Notes under the pieces: model-generated
Told to the model about the DNA's origin: nothing
The model's database searches: none
Seen by the model: only the letters and a program-made list of their open reading frames with translations
Position numbers and translations under genes: made by a program
Origin: Aquidulcibacter sp.
Lineage (GTDB): Bacteria; Pseudomonadota; Alphaproteobacteria; Caulobacterales; Aquidulcibacteraceae
Assembly: GCF_020253525.1 (NCBI RefSeq)
Contig: NZ_JADCBK010000017.1
Location: forward strand, 1-39,136
DNA length: 39,136 nt
Reading direction: 5' to 3'
Part shown: in pieces, positions 16,693 through 24,478 of the stretch
Layout of the letters: each line of letters begins with the position of its first letter
Position numbering within the stretch: position 1 is the first letter of the stretch

Positions 16693-17353
16693 TACCGACC
16701 GGGCCTACACCCCGGAGGCCGTCCAAGCACTACTGATGTCAGACTATGGTGTTTCACGTGAAACCATCGAACGGTTTGAGGCCTATCAAGCCATACTGAC
16801 CAAATGGGCACCCCGAATCAATTTAGTCGGTGCCTCGACGCTGGCATCATTTTGGGACCGCCACATTCTCGACTCCGCCCAAATTCTGCCGCTCGCACGC
16901 CCAGAGGCGCGAACCTGGGTCGACTTTGGGTCAGGAGCCGGCTTCCCGGGACTGGTCTTGGCCGCCCTTGTCCATCACAAAGATGGTGCACAAGTTACAT
17001 TGATAGAAGCGAGCACCAAGCGCTGTGGCTTTTTGAGAGAAGCGGCGCGGGCCATGCAAGTCCATGCCGAAATCATCAATGACAAGCTCGAACATGTCGC
17101 ACCCAGGCCGGTTGATGTCATCACAGCCCGTGCCTTCACCGCCTTAGACCGTCTCCTTGCTTATGGAGAAAAGTGGCAAGGGCCCCAGACGCAAGCACTG
17201 TTTCCAAAAGGGGAAGAAGTGTCGGCAGAGCTTCAACAGGCCTCGACAAATTGGCTGTTTAAGTCGACAATCCACCCATCGGCAAGCGATGCACGAGGTT
17301 GCATTGTTGAAATCACCGAATGCCAAGCCAGAACAGGGTCCGCGCCATCATGA
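16673..17353 (+). CDS. rsmG: 16S rRNA (guanine-527-N7) methyltransferase
   Basis: SAM-dependent methylase acting on G527 of 16S rRNA. The 226-aa form has [24 protein letters not shown], the SAM motif [12 protein letters not shown] and [17 protein letters not shown], all RsmG hallmarks. The start is uncertain. GTG at 16673 has a G-run 4-9 nt upstream and overlaps mnmG; ATG at 16655 overlaps more; ATG at 16736 avoids the overlap but lacks a well-placed ribosome binding site. Residues GVSRET are encoded by the second parS site. The stop overlaps the parA ATG. Confidence 0.93.
   Translation: MPVPPRDTDRAYTPEAVQALLMSDYGVSRETIERFEAYQAILTKWAPRINLVGASTLASFWDRHILDSAQILPLARPEARTWVDFGSGAGFPGLVLAALVHHKDGAQVTLIEASTKRCGFLREAARAMQVHAEIINDKLEHVAPRPVDVITARAFTALDRLLAYGEKWQGPQTQALFPKGEEVSAELQQASTNWLFKSTIHPSASDARGCIVEITECQARTGSAPS
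16750..16765. other. parS site 2, inside rsmG
   Basis: TGTTTCACGTGAAACC matches the parS consensus at 15 of 16 positions with a perfect 14-bp core (16751-16764). It is read in frame in rsmG as Val-Ser-Arg-Glu-Thr, so the centromere site and the protein sequence constrain each other. It is about 0.6 kb upstream of parA. Confidence 0.95.
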
Positions 17354-18159
17354 AAAAGACACGCGTCATTGCCGTGGCCAACCAAAAAGGTGGGGTTGGC
17401 AAAACAACGACCGCGATCAATCTTGCCACCGCGCTTGCCGCCGTGGGCGAGAGCGTGCTGATCCTAGATATTGATGCACAAGGCAATGCATCTACAGGCT
17501 TGGGCGTGTCCGCCGCTGCTCGCAAATTAACGTCTTATGATGTCATTATGGGCGAGGCCTCTTTTGCCGAAGCCGCCATTGCGACCCGAATTCCAAATCT
17601 CGCAGTCATACCGGCCAGTGTCGATCTTGCCGGGGTAGAAATGGAGTTATCCCAAGCGCCGAACCGGGCCTTCCGCTTACGGGATGCCCTCGCTCGCCAC
17701 CGCGTCGATATAAGTCGTGGGGATGGCGTACATTACAATTTTATCCTCATTGACTGCCCACCATCGCTAAATGTTGTGACCATTAATGCCATGACTGCAG
17801 CCGATGCCGTACTGGTGCCGCTACAATGCGAATTTTTCGCCCTCGAAGGCCTGACGCAACTCATGCGGACTGTCGATCTCGTCAAGGGTTCACTTAATCC
17901 TGCCCTTGAGATCCAAGGCATCGTGCTAACGATGTATGATCAACGCAACAATCTGTCCGACCAAGTGGCCATGGATGTTCGCACCCACCTTGGCGACAAA
18001 GTCTATACAACCGTAATCCCGCGCAATGTGCGGGTCTCTGAAGCGCCCTCTTTTGGAAAGCCGGCCCTTCTCTATGACCATAAATGCTCCGGCAGCCAAG
18101 CCTATATGCGCTTGGCGAGCGAGGTCCTGCATCGTGAACGCACAAGGTTAGCAGCATGA
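17350..18159 (+). CDS. parA: Chromosome partitioning ATPase ParA
   Basis: A 269-aa Walker-type ATPase that binds DNA nonspecifically and moves the ParB-parS complex during segregation. The deviant Walker A motif KGGVGKTTTAIN is at residues 13-24, IDIDAQGNAST is the A' motif, and LIDCPPSL is Walker B. The ATG at 17350 overlaps the rsmG stop (ATGA) and gives the standard ParA N-terminus; an upstream in-frame ATG at 17320 would add ten unusual residues. Its stop overlaps the parB ATG, so parAB are coupled. Confidence 0.97.
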   Translation: MKKTRVIAVANQKGGVGKTTTAINLATALAAVGESVLILDIDAQGNASTGLGVSAAARKLTSYDVIMGEASFAEAAIATRIPNLAVIPASVDLAGVEMELSQAPNRAFRLRDALARHRVDISRGDGVHYNFILIDCPPSLNVVTINAMTAADAVLVPLQCEFFALEGLTQLMRTVDLVKGSLNPALEIQGIVLTMYDQRNNLSDQVAMDVRTHLGDKVYTTVIPRNVRVSEAPSFGKPALLYDHKCSGSQAYMRLASEVLHRERTRLAA

Positions 18160-19082
18160 GCGACGAAACCGACGTAGCCCCCAAAGCCACCAACAAAGCT
18201 GATAGCCGTCCCGCGCGTGGCTTGGGTCGCGGCCTCTCAGCACTTTTGGGCGATACGGAAGCAACTCGCCCGACCGAGGACCGCGGCACGGATGGCGGTA
18301 CGCGTGAAATTGGCTTGGACCAGATTATCCGCAATCCACAGCAGCCGCGCCGTCAATTTGATGAGGCTGACTTGCAGACACTGGCCGATTCCATCCGGCA
18401 GCATGGCATCTTGCAGCCTTTGCTGTTGCGGCAATTAGATGATGGTTCTGGGCGCTATGAGATTGTCGCGGGCGAACGCCGCTGGCGCGCTGCGCAATTG
18501 GCCGGGCTACATGTGGTTCCGGCCTTGGTGCGCACCTTTGATGATTTGGCGACCCTAGAAGTCTCGATCGTCGAAAACGTCCAGCGGGCTGACCTAAACC
18601 CCATCGAAGAAGCCCTGGCCTTTCAGCAATTGGCAGAGCGCTTTGGCCGCACACAACAAGCAATCGCAGAAACCGTCGGCAAGAGCCGGGCGCACATTGC
18701 CAATATGATGCGGCTGTTATCTCTACCCGAGTCTGTCAAAGATCTTGTGCGATCGGGCGAACTCAGCGCCGGCCATGCGCGCGCCATCATCAGCGCATCA
18801 GACCCGTTAGCAGCTGCCCGTGCCATCATTGATCGCGGCTTGAGCGTTCGCGACGCGGAAAAACTGGCCACCAAACCAGAATCGTCGCGCAATCCGGGCA
18901 CGATCCGGGACGACCAAGGCGATGCCGATTCAAAAGCATTGGCCCATGATCTATCTACCGCCTTGGGACTCGAAGTCAGCCTTGCCCATAAAGGCCACAA
19001 GGGTGGCGCTTTGACGATCCATTATCGCAGCCTAGAGCAATTGGACGATTTGTGTCGCAAGCTCACCGCTATCGCGCGATGA
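18156..19082 (+). CDS. parB: Chromosome partitioning protein ParB
   Basis: A 308-aa centromere-binding CTPase clamp. The N-terminal RGLGRGLSALL (21-31) is the ParA-stimulating motif. CTP-binding boxes GERRWRA (106-112) and ENVQRADLNPIEEA (140-153) are intact. A central HTH (TQQAIAETVGKSRAHIANMMRLL) contacts parS, and the C-terminal 60 residues form the dimer domain. It starts in an ATGA overlap with parA. The stop is only 2 bp from the stop of the convergent RibD-like gene. Confidence 0.97.
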   Translation: MSDETDVAPKATNKADSRPARGLGRGLSALLGDTEATRPTEDRGTDGGTREIGLDQIIRNPQQPRRQFDEADLQTLADSIRQHGILQPLLLRQLDDGSGRYEIVAGERRWRAAQLAGLHVVPALVRTFDDLATLEVSIVENVQRADLNPIEEALAFQQLAERFGRTQQAIAETVGKSRAHIANMMRLLSLPESVKDLVRSGELSAGHARAIISASDPLAAARAIIDRGLSVRDAEKLATKPESSRNPGTIRDDQGDADSKALAHDLSTALGLEVSLAHKGHKGGALTIHYRSLEQLDDLCRKLTAIAR

Positions 19083-19084
19083 GT

Positions 19085-19738
19085 TTAGTCTGCAGAATCA
19101 ACAAGATTTAGGGCTGTTGCCATTTCCGCTACGGGCGATCCGGCCAAAAGGCAAACACGCATAACACCTTGCGCGCCAAGCTGGGCGAGATGGGCCGCGA
19201 GCTCACCTTGCGATCCACCCGAGAGCACTAGGTCGAACGTCCCATCATCGCGGCCAACATGAACCCAAGGCAGGCCGGTGCGCAGGCGCTTCTCAAACCC
19301 TGCAATCTGCGCCTGACCTTCCTGTTCCAACAACCCAAGTCGCACATGAATTCCCGCGGCCTCTAACCGCGAGGCACCAATGCCGCGCGTCCGCGGGTCT
19401 GGATCGAGCACGCTTATGGTAACTGCTGCCACACCCGCGGCAATCAAACTCGAGCTGCACGCGGGGCCACGTGCGCTTTCATGCGCGCAAGGCTCCAAGG
19501 TTACATAGGCATGCGACCCGCCCGCATTTGATCCGGCCATGGTCAAAGCCATCGCCTCGCCATGTGGGCGTCCGCCCGCTTGGGTCCGCCCCTCGCCGAC
19601 AATCAGGCCATCGCGCACCAACACGCAACCCACACTCGGATTAGGCTGGGTTTCACCAAGCCCCGCACGGGCGAGCACAAGCGCCCGGGACATGAATGCT
19701 TTATCAGCCAGCGACCAAATCTCGACCGGCTCGCCCAT
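19085..19738 (-). CDS. RibD-like pyrimidine deaminase with collapsed reductase domain
   Basis: A 217-aa protein with a cytidine-deaminase-type zinc domain in about residues 8-135: PNPSVGCVLVRDG, GGRPHGEAMAL (zinc His and catalytic Glu), and PCAHESARGPACSSSLI (PCxH...C zinc ligands). This is the N-terminal half of RibD, which deaminates the riboflavin precursor. Normal RibD is about 360 aa with a reductase domain; here only the linker (GFEKRLRTGLPWVHVG) and a short tail ending NLVDSAD remain, as if the reductase domain had lost its middle. The frame is open, so it is not an obvious recent pseudogene. Start taken at the ATG 4 nt after the gpmA stop; ATG 19780 is an alternative. Confidence 0.72.
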   Translation of the reverse strand: MGEPVEIWSLADKAFMSRALVLARAGLGETQPNPSVGCVLVRDGLIVGEGRTQAGGRPHGEAMALTMAGSNAGGSHAYVTLEPCAHESARGPACSSSLIAAGVAAVTISVLDPDPRTRGIGASRLEAAGIHVRLGLLEQEGQAQIAGFEKRLRTGLPWVHVGRDDGTFDLVLSGGSQGELAAHLAQLGAQGVMRVCLLAGSPVAEMATALNLVDSAD

Positions 19739-19742
19739 CTGT

Positions 19743-20462
19743 TCAGCCAAGGGCCGGTAAAGGCTGCGCGCGGCTGGCATCCAAATATCTGGCTGAAACG
19801 GGTTTCAAGGCCCCATCCAGCTCGATCAACAACGGATTGGCCGTTGGCACTTCCACTTCCATGATTTGGCCCTCATCCAGGCCGAAAAGATGCTTGATGA
19901 TCGCGCGAAGAGAATTACCGTGCGCAGATATAACGAGATTTTCCTGTGCCAAATGCGGCGCAATGCTCGCCGACCAATAAGGCAGAACCCGGGCCAAAGT
20001 CATGGCCAAACTTTCCCCATCGGGCAGAGCGCCCGCGGGGACATTCCGATAACGTAAGTCATGCGAGGGATGAAACGGATCTGACTTTGACTGCGGTGGC
20101 GGCGGCACATCATAGGATCGACGCCAAATTCGCACCTGCTCTTCGCCATGCTTGGCAACCGTCTCAGCCTTATCAAGGCCTGTGAGCGCACCATAATGAC
20201 GCTCATTCAAGCACCAGCTCTTCTCCTCAGGAAGCCAACAGCAATCCATTTCTTCCAGAGCCAACCACAGGGTTCGAATCGCCCGCGTCTGCAGCGATGT
20301 GAATGCGCGAGAGAAACCAACGCCGGATGCCTTCAAAAGCTGACCCGCCTTGCGGGCTTGGGCTTCCCCTTCCGCAGTTAAATTCACGTCCATCCACCCA
20401 GTGAACCGATTTTCCAGATTCCATTGAGATTGCCCGTGACGAACCAGCGCTAAATACGACAT
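19743..20462 (-). CDS. gpmA: 2,3-bisphosphoglycerate-dependent phosphoglycerate mutase
   Basis: Glycolytic interconversion of 3- and 2-phosphoglycerate. The 239-aa protein carries the phosphohistidine motif LVRHGQSQWN (His9), TGW-DVNLTAEG, the ERHYGALTGLDK substrate loop and the second catalytic His in SAHGNSLRA. GPPPP-type spacing in the VPPPPQSKSDPFHP loop is typical. AAGGG lies 6 nt before the ATG at 20462. The RibD-like gene follows within 4 nt and is probably cotranscribed. Confidence 0.95.
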   Translation of the reverse strand: MSYLALVRHGQSQWNLENRFTGWMDVNLTAEGEAQARKAGQLLKASGVGFSRAFTSLQTRAIRTLWLALEEMDCCWLPEEKSWCLNERHYGALTGLDKAETVAKHGEEQVRIWRRSYDVPPPPQSKSDPFHPSHDLRYRNVPAGALPDGESLAMTLARVLPYWSASIAPHLAQENLVISAHGNSLRAIIKHLFGLDEGQIMEVEVPTANPLLIELDGALKPVSARYLDASRAQPLPALG

Positions 20463-20692
20463 TGATAACCCTTCAGAAGACGAAAAACCGGTAACTCAGC
20501 CTCATTTCGGGCCACATAAGGGATGTCTGAGCGCTTAATCAAGCCAACACCGCCCCAAATAAGGCCAATTCCAAAGCTACTCAAATTTGCAATGCTGCAG
20601 TGCAATATCTATAAATCATATCTTTTTCAATTAGTTACGGCGAAATTTCTCCAAAAATCAATCTGATCACAATTTTCTCAGTGCAAAAAACC
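20463..20692. other. AT-rich gene-free stretch upstream of gpmA
   Basis: There is no supported ORF. The first part must carry the gpmA promoter and leader (leftward). From about 20578 to 20692 the sequence is clearly more AT-rich than its surroundings. TTCTCA at 20675-20680 and TGAGAA at 20694-20699 form a 6-bp inverted repeat overlapping the -35 box of the small RNA promoter, a possible regulator site. No DnaA box (TTATCCACA) was seen. Confidence 0.4.
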
Positions 20693-20721
20693 TTGAGAAT
20701 TTCGCAGATGCGAGATAAATA
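20693..20721 (+). promoter_or_regulatory. Promoter of the small RNA
   Basis: TTGAGA (20693-20698), a 17-bp spacer and TAAATA (20716-20721), followed by a purine about 7 bp downstream. This is among the best-formed -35/-10 pairs in the window, and no protein gene follows it on this strand. Confidence 0.6.
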
Positions 20722-20727
20722 AAGCCA

Positions 20728-20810
20728 TGGATGCTGTGGCGTCCCTGCCCTTTTTGGGCGTTTCCTCCCAAACACCTATATGGCCGGGCCTCGTGCCCGG
20801 CCCTTTTTTT
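20728..20810 (+). ncRNA. Putative small RNA with anti-Shine-Dalgarno loop
   Basis: About 83 nt between a sigma-70-like promoter and a strong rightward terminator, in a gap flanked by leftward genes only. A predicted first hairpin pairs TTTGGG (20753-20758) with CCCAAA (20767-20772) and presents CGTTTCCT in the loop. The adjoining TTTCCTCC is complementary to GGAGGAAA, a Shine-Dalgarno-like sequence. Several alphaproteobacterial trans-acting sRNAs show such CU-rich loops. The second hairpin is the terminator. An ATG near the 5' end opens a frame that reads through the terminator into antisense of the next gene and is not credible. Family membership is not claimed. Confidence 0.6.
20782..20810 (+). 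terminator. Rho-independent terminator of the small RNA
   Basis: An 8-bp perfect stem (GGCCGGGC/GCCCGGCC), a 5-nt loop CTCGT, then C and seven T residues. The T-run is only on the rightward strand, so it cannot serve the leftward gene at 20827-21738. A rightward transcript must be its source. Confidence 0.93.
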
Positions 20811-20826
20811 GCTTTAACGAGCCTTC

Positions 20827-21738
20827 TCACCCAGCAAGCTTTTGGATGCGGGCTTGAGCGACTTCGACCATTCGGGACACCAAGCCCGTCAAGGCTTCCG
20901 AGATCGCTGCAAAACCAGCCCGCTTACTCATCGCTCCCTCTACCATATAGAGCGACCGATTGATCTCGATCTGTAAACTGTGTTGGTTCTGGGCGGGCTT
21001 ACCATAACGCTCTGTCGCAAACCCTCCGGCATAAGGATTATTACGCGCCACGCGAAACCCTTTTGCGCGTAGGAAGTCATAGGCCTCTGCCATAAAAATC
21101 GGCGCACATGACGCGCCAAACCGATCGCCCAAAACAATATCACTCTCTGGCGAGCCCGAGGCTGACGCAGGCATAGAGTGGCAGTCAAGCAGCACCGCGT
21201 GACCAAGCCTATGCTTATTCTCATCAATCAAACCTGCAATGGCATCGTGCCAAGGCAAATAGACTTCGCGTAACCGAGACTGCGCCTCGGCAAATGCCAA
21301 TCGACGCATGTATATATCGACGCCATCGCCAACTGTGCGGGGAATCACACCCAAGCCCGCCAAGACACGCGGCGACGGCACACGTCTCTCTCCAACAGGC
21401 ACATCTTCAATCAATTCGGGGTCCAGTTCGTCCAGACCGCGATTTAGATCCACATAAGCGCGCGCAAAATCCGTCACCAACAAGGAAGCCCCAAGCTGGG
21501 ACGTTGAATGCAAAAGCTCATCAACAAAGGCGTCTTCGGAACGACGTAAGGCTAAGCGATCTAATTTTGTCGCCCGCAAAAGCTCCTCAGGATAAAATCG
21601 TCCAGAGTGCGGACAGCACACAATCACGCCAGCCTTGTCGTCAGCAGGTCGCTTCAAACGAAAGGCCGGGGGCCGCGTTGGCACCGTGCCAACCGCCTTA
21701 TCCGCCTGATAACCAGTGACAGCGCCCCATATCTGCAT
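20827..21738 (-). CDS. N-formylglutamate amidohydrolase family protein
   Basis: A 303-aa zinc hydrolase of the FGase family. Visible motifs: VCCPHSGRFYP, RRSEDAFVDEL, DFARAYVDLNR, LLDCHSMP, NNPYAGGFATERYG and HSLQIEINRSLYM, which together hold the metal and formyl-substrate residues. In histidine degradation HutG deformylates N-formylglutamate, but no hut genes are here; alphaproteobacteria often carry such a gene next to cpdR, as in this window. AAGG lies 6 nt before the ATG at 21738. The physiological substrate is uncertain. Confidence 0.9.
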   Translation of the reverse strand: MQIWGAVTGYQADKAVGTVPTRPPAFRLKRPADDKAGVIVCCPHSGRFYPEELLRATKLDRLALRRSEDAFVDELLHSTSQLGASLLVTDFARAYVDLNRGLDELDPELIEDVPVGERRVPSPRVLAGLGVIPRTVGDGVDIYMRRLAFAEAQSRLREVYLPWHDAIAGLIDENKHRLGHAVLLDCHSMPASASGSPESDIVLGDRFGASCAPIFMAEAYDFLRAKGFRVARNNPYAGGFATERYGKPAQNQHSLQIEINRSLYMVEGAMSKRAGFAAISEALTGLVSRMVEVAQARIQKLAG

Positions 21739-21916
21739 GTGAAACCTTGTAATCCCCCCACTGGAAAAACAAAAGCCAGCAGGCGATCCTGCGCTAAAGC
21801 TATCCCAATTTCATACAGCAACTTCTGCAAAAATTGCTTCGCGGCAAAACTTGTCAACCTCGCCTTCACCATATTGCGCGATGGATAGGACCACCAACTA
21901 ACGGAGCATGGCCACA

Positions 21917-22276
21917 ATGGCGAGAATTCTCTTGGCGGAAGATGACGATTCGTTACGGACGTTCCTTGCCGCTGCGCTTAACAAAGCAGGCCATATTGTA
22001 GCGGATTTCCCTGACGGCGATCAGGCCTTGGAAGCCTTGAATGCCATGGGGTTTGATTTGCTTTTGACCGACATTGTGATGCCGGGGGTTGATGGCGTCG
22101 AACTTGCACGACGCGCTGCGGAGGTCGACCCAGCCATGAAGATCGTCTTCATCACAGGATTTGCGGCGGTTGCTCTAAACCCCGCCAATCAAGCGCCGTC
22201 CAAAGCGAAAGTACTCTCCAAGCCCTTCCACTTACGCGAATTGGTCGCTGAAGTGGAAAAGGTTATGGCGGCTTAA
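21917..22276 (+). CDS. cpdR: CpdR-type single-domain response regulator
   Basis: A 119-aa receiver-only protein. In Caulobacter and rhizobia CpdR, when unphosphorylated, acts as an adaptor that brings ClpXP to the pole and primes degradation of cell-cycle regulators. The start MARILLAEDDDSLRTFL matches the CpdR N-terminus. The phospho-acceptor is Asp52 in LLLTDIVMPG, with Thr/Lys switch residues in FITGFAAVAL and LSKPFHLREL. GGAG at 21903-21906 sits 10 nt before ATG 21917 but only 1 nt before the alternative ATG 21908, which decides the start. It is divergent from the amidohydrolase gene. Confidence 0.9.
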   Translation: MARILLAEDDDSLRTFLAAALNKAGHIVADFPDGDQALEALNAMGFDLLLTDIVMPGVDGVELARRAAEVDPAMKIVFITGFAAVALNPANQAPSKAKVLSKPFHLRELVAEVEKVMAA

Positions 22277-22285
22277 GCGAAACCA

Positions 22286-23746
22286 TCACCCCGAAGCAAG
22301 TTCAGTCCAAACATGCTGGGCCGCATAGGCACGCCAGGGTCGCCACATTTGCGACCTGGCCTCCAAGTCGTCATGGGACAAGCGAGTCCCATCCGGCAAA
22401 GCCAGTCCCCGTGCGAGCGCCACATCCCCTGCTGGGAACGCATCTGGGTCGCGTAGTGCCCGCAGTGCGATATAATTCGCAGTCCACGGACCAATACCGG
22501 GGATGGCTTGCATGCGGGAGACTAAAGCGTCGGTTTCACCCCCAAAAAAGTCAGGGCTATCCGCATAGGCTTGACAATAAGCCTTCAAACATTTCACGCG
22601 CGCTTGTGGCATCCCGAGAAAGTCCAGCGGTGAGGCCAAAATCGCTTCCGCCGTGGGGAATAGTCGCGCCACACCTGTTTCTGACGGCCAAACTGACGGC
22701 AAAGGTTCTCCCAAATGCTGCACGAGAGCCGCACCCAGTTTAATCGCTGCCGCGACGGTGATCTGTTGGCCAAGTATGGCTCGAATACCAATTTCAAATG
22801 GATCAAACGCCCCCGGGACACGCAGGCCTGGTCGACGCAGAGTCAAATCCCGCAGCGCCTCATCTTGTCCGAGGTGAGCGCTAATGATTTCTGGATCAGC
22901 GGCCAAATCAAATCCCTCCCGCACCCGGGCAATCACTTTAGGCACGGCGGTCAAATCCTGCAGTCTCAGTCGAACGTCGAGCCAATCTCCCTTTCCACGA
23001 GATACACCGATCAAACAAACGCGGCCGTCGACCCTTAAACTGCGGCGATAAACGCCACGATCAAATGTCTCGACACCTGGGTAGAGGCGCGCCTTTAGAA
23101 ACGCAGCCATCGCCTCCCAGTCATAAGGTGGCCGGTAGCGCAGGCGGACTTGCAGGTCGGCGGAAGATAGCCCGGGTCCTTCAACGCCAATCTCGCGGCG
23201 CAGAAACGACGGGGCAACCTTAAACACTTCCTGAAAGGACTCATTAAACCGCCTGATTGAGCCAAAGCCCGATGCCATGGCGATTTGGGTGATGCTTAAC
23301 TTAGTCTCGTGCAACAATTGCTTTGCCAACAAGAGACGGCGGGTCAGCGCAACACTTACCGGGCTTGCACCGACATGCTTTAGAAACAGGCGTCGCAGCT
23401 GCCGATCACCTAGGCCAAGACGCGCGGCCAATTGCTCAACGCTGCCGGTATCGAGCGCGCCTTCTTCGATCAGGCGCAGAGCTCTGCCAACCGAACTCGA
23501 CGTGCCGCGCCATGCGGGTGTATCGGGGGCTGTCTCAGGACGACAGCGCAAGCACGGACGAAAACCCGCCTCCTGTGCCACGGCAGCTGAAGGGAAAAAG
23601 ACCACATTCTCTTTCTTGGGCAAGCGGGCCGGACAAACCGGTCGACAGTAGATTCCGGTAGTTTTAACAGCTGTAAAGAAACGGCCATCATAGCGGCTGT
23701 CACGCGCCGAAATAATCGCAAAGCAGGTGTCTTGATCGAGGTTCAT
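22286..23746 (-). CDS. Ada metal-binding/AraC HTH fused to AlkA 3-methyladenine glycosylase
   Basis: A 486-aa fusion joining a sensor to a repair enzyme. Residues 1-75 form the Ada N-terminal zinc domain with Cys34, Cys38, Cys65 and Cys68 (the spacing seen in E. coli Ada, where the first Cys accepts methyl from phosphotriesters). About 85-185 is an AraC-type HTH (SVEQLAARLGLGDRQLRRLF; ITQIAMASGFGSIRRFNESF). About 195-300 is the AlkA N-terminal domain. The rest is HhH-GPD with IPGIGPWTANYIALRAL and catalytic Asp441. It probably senses methylation, activates its regulon and excises alkylated bases. It is divergent from ogt, which supplies the missing O6-methylguanine transferase function. Confidence 0.92.
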   Translation of the reverse strand: MNLDQDTCFAIISARDSRYDGRFFTAVKTTGIYCRPVCPARLPKKENVVFFPSAAVAQEAGFRPCLRCRPETAPDTPAWRGTSSSVGRALRLIEEGALDTGSVEQLAARLGLGDRQLRRLFLKHVGASPVSVALTRRLLLAKQLLHETKLSITQIAMASGFGSIRRFNESFQEVFKVAPSFLRREIGVEGPGLSSADLQVRLRYRPPYDWEAMAAFLKARLYPGVETFDRGVYRRSLRVDGRVCLIGVSRGKGDWLDVRLRLQDLTAVPKVIARVREGFDLAADPEIISAHLGQDEALRDLTLRRPGLRVPGAFDPFEIGIRAILGQQITVAAAIKLGAALVQHLGEPLPSVWPSETGVARLFPTAEAILASPLDFLGMPQARVKCLKAYCQAYADSPDFFGGETDALVSRMQAIPGIGPWTANYIALRALRDPDAFPAGDVALARGLALPDGTRLSHDDLEARSQMWRPWRAYAAQHVWTELASG

Positions 23747-23841
23747 GGCCCCTCATGCCACTGGCTGGCCAGTGGGTCTAGCGGAATTCGGACATGGCAA
23801 GACCGACTACATGTCCCCTCAGAGCAGGTCCGAAAACCGCC

Positions 23842-23865
23842 AGCGCAAAAACCGATATAAGCGCA
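23842..23865. promoter_or_regulatory. Candidate Ada-box pair between ada/alkA and ogt
   Basis: Two AGCGCA hexamers at 23842-23847 and 23860-23865, 18 bp apart on the same strand, lie about 40-65 bp before the ogt start. The second sits in TATAAGCGCACA, similar to the E. coli Ada box core AAAGCGCA. The neighbouring genes encode an Ada-type activator and a likely target, so the context fits. The match rests on short hexamers. Confidence 0.4.
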
Positions 23866-23906
23866 CACCCTAGCACTCGATTTCCCCATGTCTTAGGAAG
23901 ACGCTT

Positions 23907-24428
23907 ATGAAACTCGCCCGCAGCCATTTTGACACCCCAACTGGCCCAATGATGCTTCTCCTAGATGAAGACCAGCGGGTCCGATTGTTTGAATGGGTGG
24001 ACCATCAAGCGCGGATGGAGCGGCTTCTGGCTCGCCATTATCCCAAAACGACGTTCGCCATTGCAGACGAACCTGCCCCGCTTGGCTACCAGACCGCCAT
24101 TCAATCATATTTCTCTGGCGATACCACCGCTTTGGAATCCCTACCCGTTGCCTTCGGCGGCACGCCATTTCAGCAGACGGTTTGGAAAGCCCTGCAAACC
24201 ATCCCAGCAGGCAAGACCTTAAGCTATGGCCAAATTGCCGCGCAAATTGGCAATCCGAACGCCATGCGTGCTGTTGGCTTGGCCAATGGTGCAAACCCGA
24301 TCGCCCTCATCGTGCCATGTCATCGCGTTATCGGCGCAAATGGCACCCTAACTGGCTATGGGGGTGGCATGGAGAGAAAGCACTGGCTGTTGCGCCACGA
24401 AGGCGCTTTGCCGCAAAATCTCTTGTAA
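23907..24428 (+). CDS. ogt: Methylated-DNA-[protein]-cysteine S-methyltransferase
   Basis: A 173-aa suicide repair protein that transfers the methyl group from O6-methylguanine to its own Cys138 in IVPCHRVIG. The DNA-binding helix (YGQIAAQIGNPNAMRAVG) with the arginine finger, and the C-terminal GYGGGMERKHWLLRHEG, are standard. AGGAAG at 23895-23900 is 6 nt before the ATG. Divergent from the Ada/AlkA gene; together they reconstitute most of the adaptive response. Expression is probably induced through the Ada-box-like repeats upstream. Confidence 0.95.
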   Translation: MKLARSHFDTPTGPMMLLLDEDQRVRLFEWVDHQARMERLLARHYPKTTFAIADEPAPLGYQTAIQSYFSGDTTALESLPVAFGGTPFQQTVWKALQTIPAGKTLSYGQIAAQIGNPNAMRAVGLANGANPIALIVPCHRVIGANGTLTGYGGGMERKHWLLRHEGALPQNLL

Positions 24429-24478
24429 GGCTCCCCTGCCCGCTGGGCAAAGCAAACCAGATCGCCTAAACACAGCCC

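Noticed and set aside
19468-19473. Other CACGTG hexamers (also 30712, 36389 and 37465) as extra parS sites
   Set aside because: Flanking bases do not extend the palindrome to GTTTCACGTGAAAC.
20271-20280. GGTTCGAATC, like a tRNA T-loop
   Set aside because: It lies inside the gpmA coding sequence (residues AIRTL region), with no acceptor, D or anticodon arms around it.
20463-20826. Replication origin in the AT-rich gap
   Set aside because: No TTATCCACA-type DnaA boxes or repeated motifs; the gap is explained by gpmA and small RNA expression signals.
20727-20963. 78-codon rightward frame starting at the small RNA 5' end
   Set aside because: It reads through a strong terminator and continues antisense to the amidohydrolase gene; it has no ribosome binding site.
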